A DNA stretch of 64,000 nucleotides from Desulfomonile tiedjei (GTDB lineage Bacteria; Desulfobacterota; Desulfomonilia; Desulfomonilales; Desulfomonilaceae): the NCBI GenBank assembly GCA_016212925.1, contig JACRDF010000003.1, forward strand, positions 343,006-407,005. The letters run 5' to 3'. The notes beneath the pieces are model-generated. The model was not told where the DNA came from, ran no database searches, and saw only the letters and a program-made list of their open reading frames with translations. Both the position numbers and the translations under genes were made by a program. This document shows positions 44,387 to 53,643 of the stretch, piece by piece (positions within the stretch are counted from its first letter, which is position 1; every line of letters begins with the position of its first letter).

Positions 44387-45151
44387 TCAATTGCAGTTTT
44401 CAGTCTTTGTGGAGAAGGTGGGCTCCAGCTTGAAATTCTTTTCCACCAGAAAGGGATTCGGTTCGATTTTGCTGATCTGCACCGTGGTGCGCCACCCTCC
44501 TTTGGGCGACTGAATGTCAAAACGTCTCGGCAGCCATCCGTCTTCTCCTGTCTTGAATTCCCCAAAATTTGCGGTGAGATCAACCTCACCACGTGGGCCG
44601 AGTCTTACCAAGCGCTTAATAAACAGGTTCTTGGCTTCCAGGGTTGCTTCCCAGGTCCTTCCCTGACACAGCACGTTGATGACTATGGTCTCCGCATCCT
44701 GTTTCATGACTTTCTGGAAGGTCACATTCTTCCACTGAAGAAGTATTATGGGGATAAGCCCCTCTATTTCTGCTACATCCGGGAACCGCTTGCCAAAACA
44801 GTCCTTCCCGCCTTTGAGGATCTTGCCGTCGGACGGTATGTACAGCTCGAATAACCCGTCTTTGATAACCAGTTCAAACAAAGGGTTTCCACCTGTTGCA
44901 AGGCCTTGGAATCGGAAATCGGCAGGACGTCTGTACAGAAGGAACCCCTTAACATCCTGCCGTGATTTATCCGCTTCGTATAAGCTGGTAACGTTCATGA
45001 CGACTTTCATCGCGCTCAGCTTCTTTCCCTTTTCCGCAAGCAACTCAGGGATCTGTTGAGGTTTGAGGCTTGGTTCCGCATGAAGACCGGTAGGGAGCAG
45101 CACGGCCCAAGCCGTGAAAAAGGTCGTCAGAAAGGCTGTCCATCTTTTCAT
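44387..45151 (-). CDS. LolA-like periplasmic lipoprotein-sorting protein
   Basis: 254 residues with a signal peptide (about 1-25, cleavage near LHAEP) and a beta-rich body that reads like the LolA/LolB half-barrel family (GFLLYRRPADFRFQG, LYIPSDGKIL). It may ferry lipids or lipoproteins to the outer membrane. Sequence divergence is large, so it could also be one of the DUF4292-type relatives. It sits upstream of waaA on the same strand with a 168-base gap. Confidence 0.75.
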   Translation of the reverse strand: MKRWTAFLTTFFTAWAVLLPTGLHAEPSLKPQQIPELLAEKGKKLSAMKVVMNVTSLYEADKSRQDVKGFLLYRRPADFRFQGLATGGNPLFELVIKDGLFELYIPSDGKILKGGKDCFGKRFPDVAEIEGLIPIILLQWKNVTFQKVMKQDAETIVINVLCQGRTWEATLEAKNLFIKRLVRLGPRGEVDLTANFGEFKTGEDGWLPRRFDIQSPKGGWRTTVQISKIEPNPFLVEKNFKLEPTFSTKTENCN

Positions 45152-45639
45152 TGCAACCGCAATACGCTAAACGAGATAGAAATGGGAACGCCCAGTGCGC
45201 CCCTTGGATGAACTTAATAGCAGACCCGCGGTCCGTATGCAATGGACCAGCGCACATGGGACCGCATCGAGTCCTTCATGAATGAGCCCGCAGAGTTATG
45301 TGGCAATTCCCCCTTGGATTAGTCGCATGGTGGCACGGTAGTAGGGGCACCAAATTCCGTATTGGACAAATCAAGGGGAAAGCATATTACTGATCCATTG
45401 TTTTTCAGTGGTTTCTTGACCGCCGGTGGGATGTGTTGCAAAATCTTCTCCGTCGGATGGCCATGCCGATGCACTTTGAAAATGGCCCTTCCCGAATGGT
45501 TTCTTGGTTATACAAGGGCAGGGCGTGCAGCGCCACTGCTGCTACCTTGCAGACCACCGGTTAGTATCAATCTCAATGTGCCGGCATATATTTGTTGGAA
45601 GTCCTTAATTCAACATGGATCATTGACCAGGGGGCCGGA
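45152..45639. other. Divergent intergenic region, 488 bases
   Basis: Between the LolA-like gene and asnS. I see no convincing promoter pair, repeat or RNA. The plus-strand open frame at 45362-45850 runs into asnS in another frame and has no family likeness. Confidence 0.45.
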
Positions 45640-46932
45640 ATGGACTGGATTACGATCGACCAGATTTCTCGGTACGAAGGCAAACAGGTGGAGCTGCGCG
45701 GATGGATCGCCAACCGGCGGTCATCCGGAAAGATCCGGTTTCTTCAATTTCGGGACGGCCACGGGACAATCCAATGCGTGGTCCTTGTGGACCAGGTCTC
45801 GTCCGATGTGTTTGAACTCGCTGACCGAGTTCCTTACGAATCTTCAGTAATCGTACGCGGTGAAGTGAGGAAGGATCCGCGCTCTCCGCTCGGCTTCGAG
45901 CTGACGGTCCACGACATGACCTTGGTTCATGAAGCAGAGCCTTACCCTATTGCAAAGAAAGAGCACGGAGTCGGCTTCCTTATGGATCAGCGTCACCTTT
46001 GGCTGAGATCTTCTCGACAGGTGGCGCTCCTGAAAATTCGTTCCGTGTTGTCCCGGACGGCGAGGGCTTTTTTTGACGATCTCGGATTCGTTTCCGTGGA
46101 AGCGCCCGTACTTACGCCAACGGCCTGTGAAGGCACCACGTCGCTTTTTGAGGTAGCCTACTTCGACCGTTCAGCATACCTGACCCAGTCCGGGCAGTTG
46201 TACGGCGAAGCCGCGGCCATGGCCCTGGGACAGATTTACGTTCATGGTCCGACTTTTCGCGCGGAAAAATCCAAGACGCGGCGCCACCTAACCGAATTCT
46301 GGATGATTGAGCCCGAGATGGCTTTCTGGGAGCTGCCTCAAGCGATTGATCTTGCGGAACAACTTGTTTGCAGGATCGTGGAGAACATTCTCGACGAGTG
46401 TTCCAGACATCTGGAGATCCTGGAACGAGATCGCGGTCCCCTGGAGAAAGTGAGCCCACCATTCCCCCGAATTACTTATTCCGACGCGGTTGAAATCCTC
46501 AAGCAGCACGACACCCCATTCAACTGGGGCGATGACTTTGGAGCGGAAGAAGAGGCGGTGCTCTCGGGAGCCTTTGAAAAGCCTGTCTTTGTAACGCACT
46601 ATCCCGCGGGCGTTAAAGCGTTCTATATGAAAAGAGATCAGTCAGACCCCCGGCTGGCCCTTGCCGTGGATTTGCTGGCACCGGAAGGCTACGGTGAAAT
46701 CATTGGCGGCGGCCAACGAGAAGATTCCCTGGAGAAGCTTGAAGCCAGGATAGCGGACCACAACCTCGACCGAGCACCCCTGGAATGGTACCTGGACCTG
46801 CGCAGGTACGGTTCGGTTCCTCATTCGGGATTCGGCTTGGGAATTGAGCGCACGCTAGCCTGGATCGCGGGCATACACCACGTCAGGGAGGCCATTGCCT
46901 TCCCGAGACTGATGGACCGACTGTACCCTTAG
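45640..46932 (+). CDS. asnS: Asparaginyl-tRNA synthetase
   Basis: Charges tRNA-Asn. 430 residues from the ATG at 45640, preceded by an AGGGGG-type site; the frame extends to a TTG at 45592. N-terminal OB-fold anticodon-binding domain (about 1-105; VELRGWIANRRSSGKIRFLQFRD contains the OB strands) and class II catalytic core: motif 2 region TFRAEKSKTRRHLTEFWM and motif 3 GFGLGIERTLAWI near the C-terminus. Direct Asn charging, rather than only the transamidation route, is therefore available. Confidence 0.95.
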   Translation: MDWITIDQISRYEGKQVELRGWIANRRSSGKIRFLQFRDGHGTIQCVVLVDQVSSDVFELADRVPYESSVIVRGEVRKDPRSPLGFELTVHDMTLVHEAEPYPIAKKEHGVGFLMDQRHLWLRSSRQVALLKIRSVLSRTARAFFDDLGFVSVEAPVLTPTACEGTTSLFEVAYFDRSAYLTQSGQLYGEAAAMALGQIYVHGPTFRAEKSKTRRHLTEFWMIEPEMAFWELPQAIDLAEQLVCRIVENILDECSRHLEILERDRGPLEKVSPPFPRITYSDAVEILKQHDTPFNWGDDFGAEEEAVLSGAFEKPVFVTHYPAGVKAFYMKRDQSDPRLALAVDLLAPEGYGEIIGGGQREDSLEKLEARIADHNLDRAPLEWYLDLRRYGSVPHSGFGLGIERTLAWIAGIHHVREAIAFPRLMDRLYP

Positions 46933-46957
46933 ATAGACGGTGCGAGCGGGCCGCTAA

Positions 46958-47344
46958 TCAACTCGGTTGTTTAATTTCCAAAAGGTTTTCTGCGAATTCG
47001 TTGTCCACAACATCAGGGTCCAAGGAGTGAACTTTGATCAAGTGGCGGAGATGAATTAGGCTGTCCAGGTCGATTCTGCTAAATCTCACGGCAATACCCG
47101 CATCTTCCACACGAACAATAAATCCGTCCACTTGTATCCTCAAAAGGCTTGCCGGGCCAATCAGGTCTACATTCAGCACGCAAGGTTCACCTTCCGGAAG
47201 GTATTCAGCGACCTCCACAAAAGCTCCCCCGAGGCTTATATTTCGCAATTTGTTGGACGATATGACTTTGTTGCTCGTGGATATCTTCGCTTCGGTCCGG
47301 AACGGTATTCGTGTGAACTGTCTTTTTTCTTTGTCCGACATCAT
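46958..47344 (-). CDS. PilZ-domain c-di-GMP-binding protein
   Basis: 128 residues, a stand-alone PilZ domain. The c-di-GMP contact motifs are visible: RxxxR (RQFTR, about residues 8-12) and [DN]xSxxG as NISLGG (about 35-40). A ribosome site AGGA precedes the ATG pair at 47344/47341. A likely effector for cyclic di-GMP from GGDEF enzymes such as the one at 2579; the output (motility, surface polymer) cannot be read from sequence. Confidence 0.88.
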   Translation of the reverse strand: MMSDKEKRQFTRIPFRTEAKISTSNKVISSNKLRNISLGGAFVEVAEYLPEGEPCVLNVDLIGPASLLRIQVDGFIVRVEDAGIAVRFSRIDLDSLIHLRHLIKVHSLDPDVVDNEFAENLLEIKQPS

Positions 47345-47473
47345 AGAATCCTGAGATCCGGTGGCGGCTAATCAGACTCTAATTTAGGGTTCAGCCGTGG
47401 CACACTCCCTAACATCCGGATCGAACCGGTGGGACCGCGTGCCAAGATCGCTCCATCGGACGATCCTCATTGA

Positions 47474-47498
47474 AGCCCCCATTCAATCAATGGAGGCT
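47474..47498 (-). terminator. Hairpin after infC
   Basis: On the minus strand AGCCTCCATT pairs with AATGGGGGCT (one GT pair) around a five-base loop, 62 bases after the infC stop. No T-run follows. It may end the thrS-infC transcript before the PilZ gene. Confidence 0.4.
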
Positions 47499-47559
47499 AT
47501 CAGACGGTAATAACTCAGCCACTCCGGCGGCATACCCACAGGACGGCCCAGGATAATTG

Positions 47560-48096
47560 TTATTTGGGGCCGAGAATCAGCGTCATGTTGCGGCCCTCAA
47601 ATTTGGCCGGTTGTTCCACTTGCGCGTCTTCCCCCACCAACTGAATCACCTTGTCAATGATAGCATGAGCTTGCTCGGGATGAGTAATCTCTCTCCCCCT
47701 GAACATGACGGTGACCTTAACTTTGAACTTATCTGCAATAAATTCTTTAAGCCTCTTTACCTTGTAGTCAAGGTCATGTTCTTCCGTTTTGGGCCTGAGT
47801 TTAATCTCCTTCACCACTACGATGGCTTGTTTCTTTTTTCTTTCATGCTCTTTCTTGCTTTCCTCGTAGCGGTAGCGTCCGTAGTCCATAATTCGGCACA
47901 CGGGCGGATCCACGTTTGGAGCAACCTCGACAAGATCCAGTCCGTGTTCCTCCGCCTTCTGCAAGGCGGTCGGCACATCCAGTATCCCAAGTTGCTCTCC
48001 ATCGGGTGAAATGACCCGCACCTTCAGTGCACGTATCTTCTGGTTCACCCTGACCTTAGGTTCCACGGGAACTGGAACTCTTGGCCTTCCTTTCAT
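47560..48096 (-). CDS. infC: Translation initiation factor IF-3
   Basis: Prevents premature 30S-50S joining and proofreads start-codon choice. About 178 residues with the two classical domains: N-terminal (VNQKIRALKVRVISPDGEQLG, about 15-80) and C-terminal (VKEIKLRPKTEEHDLDYKVK, then RGREITHPE). The start is ATG 48096 with AAGGGGG eight bases upstream, not the AUU that autoregulates E. coli infC. It follows thrS by 52 bases. rpmI and rplT, which normally come next, are absent downstream. Confidence 0.97.
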   Translation of the reverse strand: MKGRPRVPVPVEPKVRVNQKIRALKVRVISPDGEQLGILDVPTALQKAEEHGLDLVEVAPNVDPPVCRIMDYGRYRYEESKKEHERKKKQAIVVVKEIKLRPKTEEHDLDYKVKRLKEFIADKFKVKVTVMFRGREITHPEQAHAIIDKVIQLVGEDAQVEQPAKFEGRNMTLILGPK

Positions 48097-48148
48097 GAAC
48101 AAAGCCCCCTTGAATATGACAGGTGGATTTTTGCGGTTCCGCCGTTAC

Positions 48149-50059
48149 TCATGACCGTCCGGCGACCTCTTCACGGAACATGGACAAGAATTCATCGAGG
48201 GACAGCATTGATGTCTGCTCCTCTCCTCTTTTGCGAACCGCGAGAGTCCGGTTGGCCACTTCCTTGTCCCCAACAATTAACATATAAGGGATTTTCTGGC
48301 CGCGAGCTTCCCGGATTTTGAACCCGATCTTCTCGTTTCGAAGGTCCGTTTCCAGTCTAACCCCTTCTTTCGTCAGCAAATCGGCCATCTCCTGAGCGTA
48401 CTGCTGTTGCCTATCCGTAATAGTCATGATCACAGCCTGTATGGGTGATAGCCACAGCGGGAAAAGCCCCGAATAGTGCTCGATCAAGACCCCGATGAAA
48501 CGCTCAATTGCGCCCAGGACGACGCGATGAATCATCACCGGCCGCTTGCGCTGGCCGTCGGAGTCCACGTAGGTCAAATCGAATCGGTCCGGAAGAGTAA
48601 AGTCGCATTGAATGGTGGCGCATTGCCAGGAGCGAGACAGAGCGTCCTTTAGTTTTATGTCAATTTTCGGCCCATAGAAAGCTCCATCACCCTCATTGAC
48701 CTCGTAATCGGCGTTCAGGCCTTTCAAAGCCCTTTCAAGAGCATTGGTCGCCCTTTCCCAGTCCTCGTCCGTGCCGATTGACTTTTCGGGGCGAGTGCTC
48801 AGTTCCATAGTATAATCGAATCCGAAAATTCCCATGACTTCTTGAACAAACCTGACAATTCCCACTATTTCATCGTTCAGTTGTTCCGGCGTACACAGGA
48901 TGTGCGCATCGTCCTGGGTGAATTGTCGGACTCGCAAGAGCCCGTGGAGCACGCCGCTTTTCTCGTGGCGGTGAACGGTCCCCAGTTCAAAGTACCTCAA
49001 CGGCAGGTCACGGTACGAACGTATCCTGGATTTGTAGATCAGCATGTGAGCGAGACAGTTCATGGGCTTAATCCCATAGTCGATCTCGTCCACAGTCGTA
49101 AAATACATGTTGTCGCGGTAGTTGTCGAAATGCCCGGACCTTTCCCAAAGCTCGCGTTTGAGGATCTGTGGGCCGACAACCATCTGATAGCCACGCTTCA
49201 GGTGTTCGGTTCTCTCGAATTCTTCTACGAGGTACCGGAGCATAGCGCCCTTGGGGTGCCATATGACCAAGCCGGGGCCGGCCTCATCAACGATGGAGAA
49301 AAGGTCCAGTTCCTTTCCCAGCTTCCGGTGATCGCGCTTCTTGGCCTCTTCGATAAGGTGCAGGTGCCTCTCCAAATCCTCCCTGGAAGGAAAAGCGGTC
49401 CCGTATATCCGCTGCAGCATGGGGTTACGTTCGTCCCCTCGCCAGTAAGCCCCTGCAACCTTCATCAGCTTGAAAGCTTTTATAAACCCGGAGTGCGGAA
49501 TGTGCGGCCCACGGCACAGGTCAGTGAACTCACCTTGCGAGTATAGGCTTACGGATTCGTCTTCCACACCTTGAATTAACTCGACCTTGTAGATTTCGCC
49601 TTTTTCCTCGAAGAAACGCGTGGCTTCCTCCTTGGACAATACCATTCGTCTAAAAGGAAGCTTGCTCTTCACAATTTCGTGCATGCGGCTTTCGATCTTC
49701 TCAAGATCTTCAGGAGTGAAGGGTCTGGAAACGTCAAAATCGTAGTAGAAGCCGTCTTCGATAGAAGGACCAATAGCAACCCTGACGTCAGGGAAGAGTT
49801 CCTTGACCGCCTGAGCCATGACGTGGGCCGCGGAATGGCGTAGTATGTCAAGTCCTTTCGGAGAGTAAGCGCTGACGAATTCAAGCACACCGGGGTCTGT
49901 CAGCGGCGCGGCAAGGTCCACGGACTTGCCGTTCAACTCTGCCGCAAGAATGTCGCGACCGTTCTGTATACTGATGTCCCTGAGAATCTCTGCGGGAGTA
50001 ATACCAGGCGGATAAGACTTGTTTCCACCTTGGATCTGAATTTCTATGGAAGACTTCAT
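48149..50059 (-). CDS. thrS: Threonyl-tRNA synthetase
   Basis: Charges tRNA-Thr. About 636 residues: TGS domain (about 1-62), editing domain with [10 protein letters not shown] (about 75-84), class II core (about 240-530) with [23 protein letters not shown] and [16 protein letters not shown], and a C-terminal anticodon-binding domain. The ATG at 50059 lacks a strong ribosome site; an in-frame GTG at 50101 is the alternative. tRNA-Val lies upstream on the same strand. Confidence 0.96.
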   Translation of the reverse strand: MKSSIEIQIQGGNKSYPPGITPAEILRDISIQNGRDILAAELNGKSVDLAAPLTDPGVLEFVSAYSPKGLDILRHSAAHVMAQAVKELFPDVRVAIGPSIEDGFYYDFDVSRPFTPEDLEKIESRMHEIVKSKLPFRRMVLSKEEATRFFEEKGEIYKVELIQGVEDESVSLYSQGEFTDLCRGPHIPHSGFIKAFKLMKVAGAYWRGDERNPMLQRIYGTAFPSREDLERHLHLIEEAKKRDHRKLGKELDLFSIVDEAGPGLVIWHPKGAMLRYLVEEFERTEHLKRGYQMVVGPQILKRELWERSGHFDNYRDNMYFTTVDEIDYGIKPMNCLAHMLIYKSRIRSYRDLPLRYFELGTVHRHEKSGVLHGLLRVRQFTQDDAHILCTPEQLNDEIVGIVRFVQEVMGIFGFDYTMELSTRPEKSIGTDEDWERATNALERALKGLNADYEVNEGDGAFYGPKIDIKLKDALSRSWQCATIQCDFTLPDRFDLTYVDSDGQRKRPVMIHRVVLGAIERFIGVLIEHYSGLFPLWLSPIQAVIMTITDRQQQYAQEMADLLTKEGVRLETDLRNEKIGFKIREARGQKIPYMLIVGDKEVANRTLAVRKRGEEQTSMLSLDEFLSMFREEVAGRS

Positions 50060-50182
50060 GCTCTGGGAGAATTCGCAGCAAAAGCAAGGGCTGCGACCCA
50101 CAACGGGTTAACTATCATCTATTAGGCACCACTCCTTTTCCTCGTAATATTGGGTGGAGGAACCTTCCTATCCTATAACTGG

Positions 50183-50254
50183 TAGGCGCGTGGGGATTTG
50201 AACCCCAGACCCTCACCGCGTCAAGGTGATGCTCTCCCCCTGAGCTACGCGCCT
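50183..50254 (-). tRNA. tRNA-Val (anticodon GAC)
   Basis: 72 nucleotides folding as a cloverleaf on the minus strand: acceptor AGGCGCG/CGCGCCT, T8-A9, D-stem GCTC/GAGC, anticodon stem CACCT...GGTG region with GAC in the loop, T-arm TGGGG-TTCAAAT-CCCCA, discriminator A. CCA is encoded just beyond (50182-50180). Reads GUC and GUU valine codons. Lies 123 bases upstream of thrS on the same strand. Confidence 0.95.
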
Positions 50255-50356
50255 ACAACATAACAATCAGAATTAGCAACCGTCCAATAGATTGTCAAGG
50301 GAAAACAAAAAGGCTCTGCTTCTGTTAATGCGTATTATTGGCCCTCGAACCTCAGC

Positions 50357-51016
50357 TTACCATAGAGACCAGGTCCCGGGAACATTCATCGAGATGCGCG
50401 GGCGGCATGTCTTGACCTCTGAAATCAGGCTCTTTATGAGGGTAAGCGCGGCCCCATCATTCCAGCGGGCGGCACCGAAGCTGTATCCCACCGCACTGCC
50501 ACGGCAATCGAGGATGTAGGTAGTGGGGAAACCCGGGACCTCCAGGACGGCTTCTCGCCCCGGAGTTACCACGAAGGCCGTATTCTTGCCCGCCATGTTT
50601 ACCACTTGCAGCTTGAATCCCTGGCCGCCATCAAACAGGACCGGAAAGGGCATCTGGTTGGCAACGGCGTATCCGGTGATGGCCTGCGGCGAGTCCACCA
50701 AATTGACTCCCAGGACTTCGAGGCCTTGGGGACCAAAGGTCTTCTTCAGATGATGCAGGTCAGGTTCCTCCATTCGGCAGGCCGGACATTGGATTGACCA
50801 AAAATGCAATAAGACCACTTTCCCTTGATAATCGCTCAAAGAAACCCTCTGCCCCGATGGGTTCCTTAAGACAAGATCTGCAATTTTGAACGGTTTCGGA
50901 TAAACAAAAATATTGGCGTCGGATGCGCCGGCTGCATATGTAAGCTGTGCGTAAGCTAGGATGATCGCGGACAGGGTTAGAGCGAGAAGAGCAGCTTTGC
51001 CGAAGGTGAATTTCAT
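50357..51016 (-). CDS. TlpA/ResA-like periplasmic thioredoxin-fold protein
   Basis: 219 residues with a signal peptide (about 1-28) and a thioredoxin fold bearing CPAC (WSIQCPACRMEEPDL, about 79-93). This layout is that of TlpA/ResA-type thiol reductases that keep apocytochrome c cysteines or other exported thiols reduced, which would suit an organism with multiheme cytochromes. GGGAGG lies four bases before the ATG at 51016. A cis-Pro equivalent is seen in VPGFPTTYIL. Substrate not determinable. Confidence 0.88.
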   Translation of the reverse strand: MKFTFGKAALLALTLSAIILAYAQLTYAAGASDANIFVYPKPFKIADLVLRNPSGQRVSLSDYQGKVVLLHFWSIQCPACRMEEPDLHHLKKTFGPQGLEVLGVNLVDSPQAITGYAVANQMPFPVLFDGGQGFKLQVVNMAGKNTAFVVTPGREAVLEVPGFPTTYILDCRGSAVGYSFGAARWNDGAALTLIKSLISEVKTCRPRISMNVPGTWSLW

Positions 51017-51153
51017 TAGGCCTCCCGAGGGGTCGTTTAAATATAAATATATCAATTATGATATAATGGCCCGATTGTCAACCCTTTTTTCTCGCGGCCA
51101 CTTTTACGGCCTTACATTTGATCAACCGGGTGAGCCGTGGTATGGAATGAAAA

Positions 51154-51624
51154 ATGAAAACTGTCAAGATCCAGGGAGTGCTCGTTTCGGTCCACGATGT
51201 CGGCGTTCTTATACGCGGTCCGGCAGGGTCCGGGAAATCCTTTGCGGCGTTGAATCTTCTGCGCCGGGGACATTACTTCGTAGCCGACGACCTCGTGGAG
51301 GTGTTTCATGATCCCCAAGGAAATGCCCTGGTCGGAAGGGCTGTGGAACAAGACGTTCGAATCGAGGTCAGGGGCCTGGGTATCTTTGCGGCCAAATCCC
51401 TGTTCCCCCGCGGCATACTGACGTCAGCCCCGATAGATTTCGTGGTGGAGCTTGACGAGTACAACCCGGCCATAGACCTCGGTAGGACCTCTCCGGACAC
51501 AGGAAGACTGCAACTCATGGATATCGACCTCCTGACCGTGCGAGTCCCGGTAGCCTCGGGCATGGACCCCGCCCTTCTCATAGAACTGTTGGCTCGATTC
51601 TTTAAGACCAACAGAACGGTGTAA
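51154..51624 (+). CDS. hprK: HPr kinase/phosphorylase-like protein, short form
   Basis: 156 residues, half the 300-odd of Bacillus HprK: the N-terminal domain is missing and only the catalytic domain remains. P-loop GPAGSGKS (22-29), acidic DD in FVADDLVEVF and the later GLGIFAAKSLF stretch fit HprK. It would phosphorylate or dephosphorylate HPr Ser46 or act as a sensor. rapZ starts five bases later and EIIA-Man follows; HPr and enzyme I genes are absent from the window. Confidence 0.85.
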   Translation: MKTVKIQGVLVSVHDVGVLIRGPAGSGKSFAALNLLRRGHYFVADDLVEVFHDPQGNALVGRAVEQDVRIEVRGLGIFAAKSLFPRGILTSAPIDFVVELDEYNPAIDLGRTSPDTGRLQLMDIDLLTVRVPVASGMDPALLIELLARFFKTNRTV

Positions 51625-51629
51625 AACGT

Positions 51630-52490
51630 ATGAAGCGAAAAGTTGTAATCATCACAGGCCTTTCGGGGTCAGGGAAATCTACTGTGGCTCGCACGCTTGA
51701 GGATGCCGGTTTCTTCTGCGTGGACAACTTGCCTGTGGATCTTCTCCCCAAACTGCTGGAACTCAGTGACGCCCTGGCGGAAGAACTGACGCGTCTGGCG
51801 CTGGTGATAGATCTTCGCCAACGCAAGTTTTTCCCTCGATATCCGACCATCCTGGACGCCCTGGACTTTAAGGAGACCTCCCTGGAAATCCTTTTCGTGG
51901 ACGCGAGAGACGAGGTGCTCATCCGCCGGTACAGCGAAACTCGACGCCAACATCCGTTGGCCCCCGCGGGAAACGTCATGGAGGGGATTAGACGCGAACG
52001 ACAGGAACTGAAAGAGATTCGAGAGCGCGCGGACTGGGTCATAGACACGTCCGACATGACGGTTCACCAGTTGCGTGAAGAGATCAAAAGGGTCTTTGCG
52101 ACATCCCCGGGCGATGCTTTGAAGATTACCGTGGAGTCCTTCAGTTTTGGCAAAGGCCTCCCGATGGAGTCCGATTTGGTGCTGGATGTTCGCTTCTTGC
52201 CCAACCCGTATTTTGTGGAGGAATTGAAGGCCAAGGACGGCCGTGACACCGAAGTGGCCGAGTGGGTCTTTTCGCATGAGACCACACGGAAGTTTCTGGA
52301 AAAACTCACCGGCCTGCTACTTTTTCTTTTGCCTCTTTACATGAAGGAGGGTAAGCAGTACCTTACGATCGCGGTGGGATGCACGGGAGGACGCCATCGA
52401 TCGGTAGTCGTCGCTGAACATGTCTCTCGGTTCCTTGTGGAGAATGGCTACAAAGGCGTCGAGTTGAGACACAGAGAGTTGTCCCGCTGA
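51630..52490 (+). CDS. rapZ: RNase adaptor / nucleotide-binding protein RapZ
   Basis: 286 residues. Walker A GLSGSGKST at the start, a Walker B-like FVDARDE, and the conserved C-terminal block AVGCTGGRHRSV. In E. coli RapZ guides RNase E to the GlmZ small RNA and senses glucosamine-6-phosphate; in other phyla (YvcJ) the role differs. Placement between hprK and a PTS EIIA gene is the standard context in proteobacteria. Confidence 0.93.
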   Translation: MKRKVVIITGLSGSGKSTVARTLEDAGFFCVDNLPVDLLPKLLELSDALAEELTRLALVIDLRQRKFFPRYPTILDALDFKETSLEILFVDARDEVLIRRYSETRRQHPLAPAGNVMEGIRRERQELKEIRERADWVIDTSDMTVHQLREEIKRVFATSPGDALKITVESFSFGKGLPMESDLVLDVRFLPNPYFVEELKAKDGRDTEVAEWVFSHETTRKFLEKLTGLLLFLLPLYMKEGKQYLTIAVGCTGGRHRSVVVAEHVSRFLVENGYKGVELRHRELSR

Positions 52491-52533
52491 CTCTTGGACT
52501 TGAAAACGGCTGTAAGTCAGGAAGCGCCAAATC

Positions 52534-52971
52534 ATGATCGGTATACTTGTTTTGACTCACGGCGAGCTTGGTACACAATTTATCAACACGGCTCGCTTGA
52601 TAGGGTTGAGTTCGGAAGAGGCGGTCGTCGCACTGTCCATAGATCCCACGGAATCCCCGGATGTCCTCAGAGAGCAGATGTCGCGAACCATTAACAAGGT
52701 GGACACCGGAGAAGGTGTGCTCATCCTGACCGACCTGTTCGGCGGAACTCCGTGCAATCTTTCGCTTTCGTTTCTCGAGGACGGGAGGGTGGAGGTAGTG
52801 ACCGGACTGAACCTTCCCATGATGATCAAAGCAATAAACTCCAGGTCGGACCACAATCTGGGCTCACTGGCAAAGCTGGCTTCCGAGGCCGGCAGAGACA
52901 ATATCTTTTTGGCAGGAGATGTCCTGCGACAAAGGATTTCCCGAAAAGGACCCGGAGAGAAAACCGGCTGA
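52534..52971 (+). CDS. PTS EIIA component, mannose type
   Basis: 145 residues, the EIIA-Man domain alone. The phosphorylated His is His9 in LVLTHGELG, and the conserved LTDLFGGTPCN block follows. Without EIIB, EIIC or EIID subunits nearby it probably works in regulation, not sugar uptake, as in the truncated PTS of Desulfobacterota. Third gene of the hprK-rapZ-EIIA group; the usual ptsH and ptsI partners do not follow. Confidence 0.92.
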   Translation: MIGILVLTHGELGTQFINTARLIGLSSEEAVVALSIDPTESPDVLREQMSRTINKVDTGEGVLILTDLFGGTPCNLSLSFLEDGRVEVVTGLNLPMMIKAINSRSDHNLGSLAKLASEAGRDNIFLAGDVLRQRISRKGPGEKTG

Positions 52972-53142
52972 CGGCCAAGTCATGCGATTCCCCGGCGTAG
53001 AGCGCTAGCGATCGCTTTTGTAGCCCATCTCAAAAAAAGAATATCCGATTGTATGGTCGTTGCTTCGCGGCGAAAGCTGGGTTGGTGCAAATAAACAATC
53101 GGACATTACTTTCGGCAATCACCACAATCAGACCGCACACCA

Positions 53143-53643
53143 ATGGTTAGCCAACAAACTCTCAGTAGCGAACCGATGCAAGTATCGGATCTTGACGCAG
53201 TAGTGGCTATTGAAAAGGTCTCCTTTGCCGCGCCGTGGTCAAGGAACATGTTCCTCGAGGAAATAGCCAACCGGGCCGCAAGGCTCATGGTTTTCAAGTC
53301 GGAAGATACTCTTGTAGGCTATATATGCTTCTGGGAGGTCCTTGATGAGGCTCATTTGATGAACGTCGCTGTTCATCCCGACTACCGCGGTCACGGATAT
53401 GGGAAATTCATAATGGACCAACTGGAGGCCATGTGCTTGCGGGACGACCTCAAGAGAATTATCTTGGAAGTTGGGAGGCGAAACCTTCCCGCGAGGCGGC
53501 TCTACAGAAAATGTGGTTTTAGCGCCATTGGATTTCGGAAAAAATATTACAGCGAATTGCAGGATGATGCGCTGGTCATGGAAAAGTGGTTGGGGGTGCA
53601 CCCGAATGAAGAGCATGATCCCAATAGGACGGACGCGCAGTGA
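53143..53643 (+). CDS. rimI: Ribosomal-protein-S18-alanine N-acetyltransferase RimI
   Basis: GNAT acetyltransferase, 166 residues. The acetyl-CoA binding motif is HPDYRGHGYGKFIMDQL (R-x2-G-x-G/A type) and the RimI-style N-terminal PWSRNMFLEEI and the later LEVGRRNLPARRLYRKCGF are present. ATG 53143 has no visible ribosome site. Its stop overlaps the pcm start by four bases (GTGA), so at least these two are translationally coupled, and the third gene is joined the same way. Confidence 0.9.
   Translation: MVSQQTLSSEPMQVSDLDAVVAIEKVSFAAPWSRNMFLEEIANRAARLMVFKSEDTLVGYICFWEVLDEAHLMNVAVHPDYRGHGYGKFIMDQLEAMCLRDDLKRIILEVGRRNLPARRLYRKCGFSAIGFRKKYYSELQDDALVMEKWLGVHPNEEHDPNRTDAQ

Noticed and set aside
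45362..45850. Plus-strand frame of 162 residues overlapping asnS
   Set aside because: Runs into asnS in another frame with low-complexity, Cys/Pro-rich translation; not gene-like.
47345..47559. Hidden rpmI (L35) gene after infC
   Set aside because: The minus-strand frames do not encode the MPKMKTH-type start or the Lys/Arg-rich L35 sequence, and stops interrupt them.
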